This document shows, piece after piece, positions 1 through 5,172 of a stretch of 64,000 nucleotides of DNA (position 1 is the stretch's first letter; each line of letters starts with the position of its first letter). The translations under genes and the position numbers were made by a program. Source of the stretch: an uncultured Christensenella sp. (lineage in GTDB: Bacteria > Bacillota > Clostridia > Christensenellales > UBA3700); NCBI GenBank assembly GCA_910584975.1, contig CAJUEA010000001.1:62001-126000 (forward strand), read 5' to 3'. Under the pieces are notes generated by a model. The model had not been told where the DNA came from. It ran no database searches and worked only from the letters and a program-made list of their open reading frames with translations.

Positions 1-165
1 GCAACTAGAGGACAATGCTTTTTTATTGGGGCGACTAAAGAGCGTAGCCATATTCAAATTGTGACAAATGAGTTAGTAGAAGCAGCATTTTCAAATCGAG
101 CATTTTGGGTAGAATATATGCAAGATTTTAAATTTGATGAAATCGAACAACAAGAAGTAATTTAG
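1..165 (+). CDS. Hypothetical protein, 3' end only
   Basis: An open frame enters from the left edge in phase 1 and stops at TAG 163-165, giving the last 54 residues of a protein. The fragment is mixed in character, with an acidic, glutamine-containing end (DEIEQQEVI). I recognise no domain. It lies directly upstream of a 13-bp repeat array and a ParA gene, so it may belong to the same plasmid-like segment, for example a replication or transfer protein, but nothing in the visible part shows that. Confidence 0.55.
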   Translation, partial: ATRGQCFFIGATKERSHIQIVTNELVEAAFSNRAFWVEYMQDFKFDEIEQQEVI

Positions 166-201
166 TGTAAAGACAAAATGTAAAGACAAATTGTCTTTAC
201 A
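166..201. repeat. 13-bp repeat array A upstream of parA
   Basis: Two direct copies of TGTAAAGACAAA(A/T) at 166-178 and 179-191 are followed by an inverted copy ending in GTCTTTACA at 201. The second copy and the inverted copy form a near-perfect dyad (TGTAAAGAC stem, five-base centre). The array starts one base after the stop of the preceding gene and ends 24 bases before parA. The same unit recurs at 2277-2312 and 3427-3540. Position and form suit a binding site for the ribbon-helix-helix partner of ParA, that is, an operator and/or centromere. This role is inferred. Confidence 0.8.
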
Positions 202-225
202 AAAAAATATAAGGAGAAGAAAGAA

Positions 226-996
226 ATGGCAAAAATAATAGCTTTAGTAAATCAAAAAGGCGGAGTTGCGAAGACTACTACAGCAAATGCACTAGCATTT
301 GGTTTAGTAAGAAGTGGCAAAAAAGTTTTATTGATTGATATGGATCCACAAGGAAATTTAACTAATTCTTGTGGATTAGAGGTTGATGGAGAATATCCAC
401 CGGTGTTGAAATTTTTAAAAATAATACCTAATGTTTGTTTTGAAGGACCTGTACCAATAACAGACAAGCTCGATCTTATTGGCTCGAGTATTGGATTAGA
501 GACAGCTAATATTATATTAGGTGGCAAACCTTGTCGTGAACAGTATTTAAAGAGAGCTATTGATTCGTATAAAAATAAATATGATTATATTATAATTGAT
601 AGTAATCCTAGCTTAAGCGTAATAACTTTAAATGTATTGGCTGCATGTGAAGAAATAATTGTTCCATTTAAGCCTGAATTCAATTCGGAGAGTGGAGTTG
701 CTATGTTACTAGATACCATCGAAGATATGAAATTTATAAATCACGATTTAAAGATTAGAGGTTTTTTGGTAACAATGGTAGATTCCAGAAGAAAGTCTAC
801 ACAATCTGGAATTGCATATATAAAGGAAAAAGCTGAAAAATGTAATAGTAAAGTCTATGATGCTACTATTAGAATGTCAGTTTATGCAGCTGATGCACCA
901 AAGGTTGGCTTGAGCTTATATGATTATAAAGGTGATAGCAATGTTGCTAAAGATTATGCGGCCTTTGTAAATGAATTTTTGAATGAGGAGGTATAA
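226..996 (+). CDS. parA: ParA-family partition ATPase
   Basis: A 256-residue Walker-type ATPase of the ParA/Soj/MinD superfamily, used in plasmid or chromosome segregation, where it forms ATP-dependent assemblies on DNA and moves a centromere-bound partner. Visible motifs are the deviant Walker A KGGVAKTTT (residues 11-19), the DMDPQGN segment at about 39-45 and the IIIDSNPSL Walker B-like segment at about 121-129. There is no N-terminal HTH, so it is of the small type Ib class that normally pairs with a small ribbon-helix-helix protein. Start chosen at ATG 226, eight bases after AAGGAGA (211-217). The RHH gene follows with no gap. The upstream 13-bp array probably autoregulates the pair. Confidence 0.93.
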   Translation: MAKIIALVNQKGGVAKTTTANALAFGLVRSGKKVLLIDMDPQGNLTNSCGLEVDGEYPPVLKFLKIIPNVCFEGPVPITDKLDLIGSSIGLETANIILGGKPCREQYLKRAIDSYKNKYDYIIIDSNPSLSVITLNVLAACEEIIVPFKPEFNSESGVAMLLDTIEDMKFINHDLKIRGFLVTMVDSRRKSTQSGIAYIKEKAEKCNSKVYDATIRMSVYAADAPKVGLSLYDYKGDSNVAKDYAAFVNEFLNEEV

Positions 997-1191
997 ATGG
1001 GAACTGTAAGTAAATTATTATCAGTTAAGCCAATTAAGTTGTCACAAGAAAAGGAAACTTTAGTTTTAATGAACTTTAGGATAAAACCTAGTGAAAGAGA
1101 TGCCTTTAAAGATTATTGTGCTGCTAGTGGTCTTAATATGAGTGAAGTATTATGCGACTATATAAGGTCCCTAGTTCAAAAAGATTTATGA
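997..1191 (+). CDS. Small ribbon-helix-helix protein, likely ParA partner
   Basis: A 64-residue basic protein starting on the base after the parA stop, with GAGGAGG inside the end of parA as its ribosome site. Residues about 24-60 read as a ribbon-helix-helix fold: a strand (LMNFRIKP), helix A (SERDAFKDYCAASG) and helix B (NMSEVLCDYIRSLV). RHH proteins of this size (ParG, omega, CopG types) bind short direct and inverted repeats as dimers and act as centromere-binding partner and repressor of ParA. The tight coupling to parA and the adjacent 13-bp arrays fit that role. DNA binding itself is inferred. Confidence 0.8.
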   Translation: MGTVSKLLSVKPIKLSQEKETLVLMNFRIKPSERDAFKDYCAASGLNMSEVLCDYIRSLVQKDL

Positions 1192-1238
1192 GATAGCACA
1201 AAAAAGAATTATAAAAGTAGTAAATTTAAAAAAAGCAG

Positions 1239-1267
1239 TTGACTTTTTTATTGTTTTTATGTATACT
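1239..1267 (+). promoter_or_regulatory. Strong sigma-A promoter of first RNA-toxin cassette
   Basis: TTGACT (1239-1244), a 17-base spacer and TATACT (1262-1267) predict a transcript start near 1274. It drives the structured RNA and, by read-through, the ToxN-like gene. Its position rules out translation starts before about 1274. Confidence 0.85.
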
Positions 1268-1273
1268 AATATT

Positions 1274-1385
1274 ATCCAATACAGTGATGCCCGACTAAAT
1301 AGGGTATTTTGGTTGCTTAAACCAAATAAGCTGAAAAAGGGTGATGCCCCACCAATTAAAGAGTGGCGAGTATTAGGATACATTG
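1274..1385 (+). ncRNA. Putative RNA antitoxin of the ToxN-like system
   Basis: This untranslated stretch lies between a strong promoter and a terminator just upstream of a ToxN/AbiQ-type toxin, which is where type III systems encode the ToxI antitoxin RNA. Two degenerate units can be aligned with a 57-base period: GTGATGCCC at 1284-1292 and 1341-1349, each followed by a C-rich/G-rich hairpin (CCC...GGG; CCAC...GTGG) and GTATT. Hairpins at GCTTA...TAAGC also form. Known ToxI RNAs are tandem repeats of about 35-45 nt cut by the toxin into pseudoknots. Here the repeats are longer and less alike. Function is inferred from position. Confidence 0.6.
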
Positions 1386-1420
1386 ATGCAGAAGCAAGTT
1401 ACGCTTCTGCATTATTTTTT
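1386..1420 (+). terminator. Attenuating terminator between RNA antitoxin and toxin
   Basis: A stem ATGCAGAAGC / GCTTCTGCAT with a seven-base loop is followed by TATTTTTT. It ends 15 bases before the toxin ATG. In type III toxin-antitoxin loci such a terminator sets the ratio of RNA to toxin mRNA. Confidence 0.88.
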
Positions 1421-1435
1421 AATGGAGAACATAAA

Positions 1436-2281
1436 ATGAATAAAGAAAAATTAGAAATTGTATATTTAAAAAAATCTTATCAAGAGTATATTAAAAAATA
1501 TTGTAAAGACGACATGAAGTTTGTATCGTCTGATAATAAGCAAAGGCCATTTGTAGGTGTTGTATTGCGTGGTATAAATGGATCTAACTATTTCGCACCT
1601 CTTACTAATGATGCAAGGACAACGGCATTTAATGAAGTTGATGTACATAATATTGGCAAAGGTAAATATGGGGCTTTAAATTTTAAGCAGATGTTGCCTG
1701 TTCCAGAAGATGCTCTTACTCATTTTGATATAAATTCTTTGCCTGAATGTAGCTATAAACGATTTCTGGTGAGCCAAGCAAGACACATTCAGCGAGAAAA
1801 TAAAATCATAACAACAAAAGCTGCAGAAGTTTATGTTCAGTGCTTATATAATAAATCAAACAGCTTATATGAACATTGTAATGATTTTTTATTATTGGAA
1901 GATAAGGCCAAAGATTGGAAAGAATATCTACAACAGAAAAGCAAAAAAGAAGAGATCAAGATTGATGAGACGAAGAAAGCAATAAAATCGCAAAAACAAG
2001 AAACCCCAAAAACAGCTAATAGTCAAGCTTATAGAGAAACAAAAGCATATAAAACTGTTGTTGAGAAATACGGACAACAAAAAGCAGATAAACTTGTAAA
2101 TGATTTGCTTAAAATTGAAATATCGAAGGCACAAGAAAAAGAAAAAATTACAACAAAAGACGGTAAAAACAATACAATATCTGTACCAAAAAATAAATTG
2201 CAAGGTAAAACTACTGTTACAACGACTGTTGTAAAAACCACTGTTAAAGCACAACCTAAGACATCAGGTAGAGCAAAGTAA
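1436..2281 (+). CDS. ToxN/AbiQ-family type III toxin with C-terminal extension
   Basis: A 281-residue protein. Residues 1-165 match the plan of the ToxN/AbiQ endoribonuclease toxins of type III systems: N-terminal LEIVYLKKSYQEYIKKY, then RPFVGVVL, NYFAPLT, GALNFKQMLPVP and the C-terminal helix with EDKAKDWKEYL. Such toxins cut RNA, process their own RNA antitoxin and often give phage abortive infection. Usual length is about 170, so residues 170-281 are extra: a Lys/Gln-rich linker, a motif at 201-228 (ETKAYK...KYG...AD.LV) also found in the next toxin, and a basic Thr/Val/Lys tail. Start chosen at ATG 1436 with GGAGA upstream, because earlier in-frame ATGs lie in the promoter or RNA. Its stop lies within a 13-bp repeat. 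Confidence 0.82.
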   Translation: MNKEKLEIVYLKKSYQEYIKKYCKDDMKFVSSDNKQRPFVGVVLRGINGSNYFAPLTNDARTTAFNEVDVHNIGKGKYGALNFKQMLPVPEDALTHFDINSLPECSYKRFLVSQARHIQRENKIITTKAAEVYVQCLYNKSNSLYEHCNDFLLLEDKAKDWKEYLQQKSKKEEIKIDETKKAIKSQKQETPKTANSQAYRETKAYKTVVEKYGQQKADKLVNDLLKIEISKAQEKEKITTKDGKNNTISVPKNKLQGKTTVTTTVVKTTVKAQPKTSGRAK

Positions 2282-2312
2282 AGACAAAATATAAAGACAA
2301 ATTGTCTTTACA
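2277..2312. repeat. 13-bp repeat array B after the ToxN-like gene
   Basis: Two direct units (GTAAAGACAAAA and TATAAAGACAAAT forms) and an inverted ending GTCTTTACA repeat the layout of array A. The toxin stop codon TAA (2279-2281) is part of the first unit. The array lies 39 bases upstream of the next promoter's -35 box, so a bound RHH protein could influence that promoter. Confidence 0.78.
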
Positions 2313-2350
2313 ATAAACATTCAAATAATATAAAAAATGTATTAATTATA

Positions 2351-2379
2351 TTGACAAATTATAATATTTTGAGTATAAT
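2351..2379 (+). promoter_or_regulatory. Consensus promoter of second RNA-toxin cassette
   Basis: TTGACA (2351-2356), 17 bases and TATAAT (2374-2379) match the sigma-A consensus exactly, predicting a start near 2386. Such a strong promoter fits abundant expression of a small RNA. Confidence 0.92.
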
Positions 2380-2385
2380 AATATT

Positions 2386-2536
2386 GAAGATGAGCTGACA
2401 TCTATAAAACCTAGTGATAGCACCACCATTGCAGTGGCAGCACGGCTGTATAGGCAGCCCAAACAAACCTATATCTAGCACCACTATTATAGTGGCAGCA
2501 CGGCTGTATAGGCAGCCCAAACAATCAGAGATATTT
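2386..2536 (+). ncRNA. Putative tandem-repeat RNA antitoxin, new family
   Basis: The predicted transcript begins near 2386, carries two 58-nt tandem repeats (2407-2522) and meets a terminator at 2537. Each repeat can fold into a CCAC...GTGG hairpin followed by GGCTG-TATAGG-CAGCC. The hairpin loop TATAGG is complementary to CCTA(TA) at the 5' end of each repeat, so each unit can form a pseudoknot, as ToxI units do. No reading frame with a ribosome site is seen. The layout is that of a type III antitoxin, although the downstream protein is not ToxN-like. I do not recognise the RNA as a named family. Confidence 0.65.
2407..2522 (+). repeat. Two 58-bp tandem repeats
   Basis: Units 2407-2464 and 2465-2522 begin AAACCTA and end GGCAGCCCAAAC. 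They differ only near the 5' end (GTGA versus TATC after CCTA) and in the first hairpin loop (CATTGCA versus TATTATA). The strand-pairing parts are identical. Confidence 0.95.
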
Positions 2537-2563
2537 AGGTGCATCAAAATTGGTGCACCTTTT
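2537..2563 (+). terminator. Weak terminator before second toxin
   Basis: Stem AGGTGCA / TGCACCT with a ten-base loop is followed by only a short T run, so read-through into the gene at 2582 is expected. It occupies the same place as the terminator at 1386-1420 in the first cassette. Confidence 0.75.
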
Positions 2564-2581
2564 ATCATTAGTGAGGTAACA

Positions 2582-3424
2582 ATGGAAAAAGATAAAATAT
2601 TGGAACTACTTTATATTAGTTGGGAAAGTTATCAAACAAAACTTATACCTAATTCATATTTATATCTATATGAAAAAAATGGTATTTTGAAATCAAAATT
2701 TGTAGCCGCTCGAGATTATAATTTTTTACATCTAAGTGGTATAAAAACTAATTTATCAGCAGAAATGTTTGCGAGAAAGTTAAGGAAAAAATCCTTAAAG
2801 CCTAAAGAATTTTATTTGGAAAATAAAAGAAATATCAAAAGCAAATTATATAAGCTGCCATCTTTGCATGAAGTTATGGAACAACCATTAAAGATAGGTA
2901 AAAAATCTAATACACTTAAAAATGTTGACTACATAGTTGGAAGAAATCAAATGATTTTAGGCTTTTCTTGTGCTAACAATGGGAAAGGTTTTGATAATCC
3001 ATCAACATTAATGAGCGGTATTTGGGAGACTATAGCCGCAGGAAAATTCTATGATATTTTGGTAGTTCTGAAGACGCCCAAGCAAGGTCAAAAGTTATTT
3101 GATAAAGTAACTTATATTTCAGATAAATTTGATTATAGCAAATTGCCAATTAGTATAATCAATAAATGTGATCCAAAAGTTCTAGAACATTTGAAAAATG
3201 GTAAAATTTCAGTAGAAAATATAGCACGAGAGAAAAATGATTATGAACTTTTAAACAAATTACCAACTAAAGAGGAACTTCAAGAAACAAATGCATATAA
3301 AAAAGCTGAACTAAAATATGGCAAAAAGATTGCCGATAGTCTTGTAAAAAATATTATTAATGGAAGTAAGCACAAGAAAAAACAAAATTCAAATCAAAAT
3401 GAAAAAAAAGGTCCGACTAAATAA
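2582..3424 (+). CDS. Putative toxin, possibly PBECR-type nuclease
   Basis: A 280-residue basic protein, almost the same length as the preceding ToxN-like toxin but without its motifs. Residues 40-55 (FVAARDYNFLHLSGIK) and 115-185 (DYIVGRNQMILGFS, then ILVVLKTPKQGQ and KVTYISDK) recall the PBECR group of small Barnase/EndoU/colicin/RelE-like nucleases, a family call made from memory with moderate trust. Residues 235-260 (ETNAYK...KYG...AD.LV) match the C-terminal motif of the ToxN-like protein, and the end is Lys-rich. Start chosen at ATG 2582 behind GTGAGGT; the longer in-frame start at 2414 lies inside the RNA repeats. Context suggests a toxin restrained by the RNA just upstream. Confidence 0.6.
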   Translation: MEKDKILELLYISWESYQTKLIPNSYLYLYEKNGILKSKFVAARDYNFLHLSGIKTNLSAEMFARKLRKKSLKPKEFYLENKRNIKSKLYKLPSLHEVMEQPLKIGKKSNTLKNVDYIVGRNQMILGFSCANNGKGFDNPSTLMSGIWETIAAGKFYDILVVLKTPKQGQKLFDKVTYISDKFDYSKLPISIINKCDPKVLEHLKNGKISVENIAREKNDYELLNKLPTKEELQETNAYKKAELKYGKKIADSLVKNIINGSKHKKKQNSNQNEKKGPTK

Positions 3425-3426
3425 AA

Positions 3427-3540
3427 TGTAAAGACAAAATATAAAGACAAAATGTAAAGACAAAATGTAAAGACAAAATGTAAAGACAAAATGTAAAGAC
3501 AAATTGTAAAGACAAATTGTAAAGACAAATTATATTTACA
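3427..3540. repeat. 13-bp repeat array C, eight direct copies
   Basis: Eight head-to-tail copies of TGTAAAGACAAA(A/T) run from 3427 to 3530 with a strict 13-base period (one copy begins TATAAAG), followed by a degenerate inverted end TATTTACA to 3540. It starts two bases after the stop of the second toxin. Being the longest of the three arrays, it is the best candidate for a partition centromere bound by the RHH protein. A replication iteron role is the alternative. Confidence 0.93.
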
Positions 3541-3557
3541 TTTTTATTATATAAAAA

Positions 3558-3611
3558 CTACGGAAAAACTACGGAAAAACTATTGACTTATTATCTTTAA
3601 TTTGGTATAAT
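3558..3611 (+). promoter_or_regulatory. Promoter with adjacent 11-bp direct repeats
   Basis: TTGACT (3583-3588), 17 bases and TATAAT (3606-3611) form a strong promoter for the small-gene operon. Two copies of CTACGGAAAAA (3558-3568, 3569-3579) abut the -35 box and look like a regulator site. Confidence 0.85.
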
Positions 3612-3667
3612 ATTAGTATAAAAAGAAAGTCAAAAAATTAAAAATCCAGCCACAAAGGAGATAATTA

Positions 3668-3886
3668 ATGGATAATTTGATAAAAGACCTTTCACAAGGG
3701 TTGAAAACATTAATCAGTTATGAAGATGTAATAATAGAACGCATTGTTCAGTTTAAAAAGGAATATTTAGATTTAGAAAATACTAATTTAGATACTTATA
3801 AACTTTTAAACCAAGCTATTACTGATTCTGAAGCTTTAAAATCTATTTTTAGTGATATTCTTGATGAAATAAACACAAAGGGTTAA
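3668..3886 (+). CDS. Hypothetical protein, 72 aa
   Basis: First gene of a five-gene operon behind a strong promoter, with AAAGGAG upstream of ATG 3668. The 72-residue product is acidic, predicted mostly helical, without Cys clusters or membrane segments. It begins MDNLIKDL and the next gene begins MDKLIKDL, so the two N-termini may be related. I do not recognise it. The context (partition and toxin genes on one side, transposase on the other) suggests an accessory-element gene. Confidence 0.65.
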   Translation: MDNLIKDLSQGLKTLISYEDVIIERIVQFKKEYLDLENTNLDTYKLLNQAITDSEALKSIFSDILDEINTKG

Positions 3887-3888
3887 TA

Positions 3889-4161
3889 ATGGATAAGTTA
3901 ATAAAAGACTTGAAAAAACAATTCAAATTAAAAAAAAAGGAAGTATTTGAGCTAAAATCATTAGCAGAATGGCTGTTTTCTAATAAAGGACGATATGCGT
4001 TTGCAATAGAAGATTATTTGAAAAATAATTCATTCTTTTTCTTAAAGGAAATTTTTGATGATGCAATGGATTTTTTAAGGGACTCAACTATCCCTTTCTA
4101 TCCTGTTTGTATTCTTGTTAGGGCAGTTATAAAAAATATTATTTTAAAGGAAGGTAATTAA
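3889..4161 (+). CDS. Hypothetical protein, 90 aa
   Basis: Starts two bases after the previous stop, with AAAGGG as ribosome site. The 90-residue product has a Lys-rich N-terminal third and a more hydrophobic C-terminal half (PFYPVCILVRAVIKNIIL) that could be a buried or peripheral helix rather than a clear membrane span. No known domain seen. Co-transcribed with its neighbours. Confidence 0.65.
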   Translation: MDKLIKDLKKQFKLKKKEVFELKSLAEWLFSNKGRYAFAIEDYLKNNSFFFLKEIFDDAMDFLRDSTIPFYPVCILVRAVIKNIILKEGN

Positions 4162-4162
4162 T

Positions 4163-4606
4163 ATGTTTGGACCATATATTTTATTAATTGTTTTTGGTAT
4201 TTTATTTATTCTAACGATTGGATTATTAGCAATTTTAATATCAGAAAAACAAAAAGTAACTTTAGAAGAAAACACAGTGAAGATACATAAATATCATTGC
4301 CGTGTAAATTTTGCAATATATTGTTTGACAGGATTGGTTGTATGTTTTATATTAACAGCACTATATTCTATTTTTATGCCATTATTCATAAAAGAAAGAG
4401 TAGAAAGTTATAACGAAATATATTCAACAATTACAGCTGCACAAGAAAATATTAGCTCTGATTATGAAATGATAAAAGATGCGACCAATTATAATGATTG
4501 GTTAAAATCTGTAAAAGAAGATAAAGTTAAAAATGGTATATGGTCAAAATACTATTTTGAGAACTTAGATAGTTTGAATTTTATTGAATTAAATAAAGGA
4601 GATTAA
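4163..4606 (+). CDS. Membrane protein of unknown function, 147 aa
   Basis: Two strong membrane segments, residues about 4-26 and 50-72, flank a short basic loop. The remaining 75 residues are acidic and hydrophilic (KERVESYNEIYSTITAAQENISS onwards) and probably form a soluble helical domain on one side of the membrane. ATG 4163 is preceded by AAGGAAGG. Third gene of the operon. A small two-span protein with a soluble tail is common in mobile elements, but no specific family is recognised. Confidence 0.7.
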   Translation: MFGPYILLIVFGILFILTIGLLAILISEKQKVTLEENTVKIHKYHCRVNFAIYCLTGLVVCFILTALYSIFMPLFIKERVESYNEIYSTITAAQENISSDYEMIKDATNYNDWLKSVKEDKVKNGIWSKYYFENLDSLNFIELNKGD

Positions 4607-4607
4607 C

Positions 4608-4967
4608 ATGAAAAATTATGTAATGGAACAATTAAACACATATTTAAGTTTCATAGAAAATAAAGAAAACTATTTTGCAATGATTGGCAGTGTAATCGAA
4701 TCCTGTTCTGCTTCAATAGTTCTAAACAGAGTTTTGTTTAATTCGAGAGTCATTGATGATGAAACTTTTAGACAAAATGCTGATAAAATTCAAGCAGCAA
4801 AGAAAACAGCAATAATAACTCACGAACAATGGGTCATTAATATGCTTGAAAAAAGTCCAACTCAACATAATATAAAGTCATTAGTTAGTAGTGTGTATGT
4901 GGACCTTTTCAATAGTGATAATTGTATTGATTTCAATAATCAAAATAAAGGTGTTTCTAATGAATAG
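4608..4967 (+). CDS. Hypothetical protein, 119 aa
   Basis: Starts two bases after the preceding stop behind AAAGGAG. The 119-residue product looks soluble and helical, with an Asn-rich C-terminus. No motif is recognised. Its last eight bases overlap the start of the next gene, which implies translational coupling. Confidence 0.65.
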   Translation: MKNYVMEQLNTYLSFIENKENYFAMIGSVIESCSASIVLNRVLFNSRVIDDETFRQNADKIQAAKKTAIITHEQWVINMLEKSPTQHNIKSLVSSVYVDLFNSDNCIDFNNQNKGVSNE

Positions 4968-5118
4968 TAATAATTCACCAACATCAATTAAAGATTTAGT
5001 TGCAATTACCGGAAAAAGCAAGTCAGTAATTTACGCATTAGCAAAAAAATTAGGAAGATTGCCAACTATTGAAGAAGTATTAAATCGTCCAAATGGGCGA
5101 CCACTTAAATATAAATAA
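4960..5118 (+). CDS. Small HTH-like protein, 52 aa
   Basis: A 52-residue protein whose ATG 4960 lies inside the end of the previous gene, with AAAGGTG upstream. Residues about 8-30 (IKDLVAITGKSKSVIYALAKKLGR) look like a helix-turn-helix, and the end LPTIEEVLNRPNGRPLKY resembles the tails of small phage or element DNA-binding proteins. It may regulate the operon, perhaps through the 11-bp repeats at 3558-3579. That link is a guess. Confidence 0.65.
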   Translation: MNSNNSPTSIKDLVAITGKSKSVIYALAKKLGRLPTIEEVLNRPNGRPLKYK

Positions 5119-5126
5119 ATAAAATT

Positions 5127-5162
5127 GTCGCATTAGTCAATAAGGATTTATGCGACTTTTTT
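5127..5162 (+). terminator. Terminator of the small-gene operon
   Basis: Stem GTCGCAT / ATGCGAC with a 16-base loop, then TTTTTT. It ends 10 bases before the transposase ATG and would insulate it from the operon. Confidence 0.75.
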
Positions 5163-5172
5163 CGAGGTTAAA

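Noticed and set aside
1274..1385. Riboswitch or T-box before the ToxN-like gene
   Set aside because: No T-box sequence or recognised riboswitch motif; the downstream toxin makes an RNA antitoxin more likely.
1259..1435. Longer N-terminus for the ToxN-like protein starting at 1259
   Set aside because: The ATG lies inside the promoter, and the added part spans the RNA and its terminator. ATG 1436 has a ribosome site and begins the family match.
1928..2254. Cys/Phe-rich minus-strand frames opposite the toxin genes
   Set aside because: They mirror Lys/Gln codons of the real gene, have no ribosome sites and no recognised domain.
2414..2581. Longer N-terminus for the second toxin starting at 2414
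   Set aside because: It would translate the two 58-bp repeats and terminator, which look like structured RNA; ATG 2582 has GTGAGGT upstream.
3427..3540. CRISPR array
   Set aside because: Units are 13 bases and directly adjacent, without spacers, and no cas genes are present.
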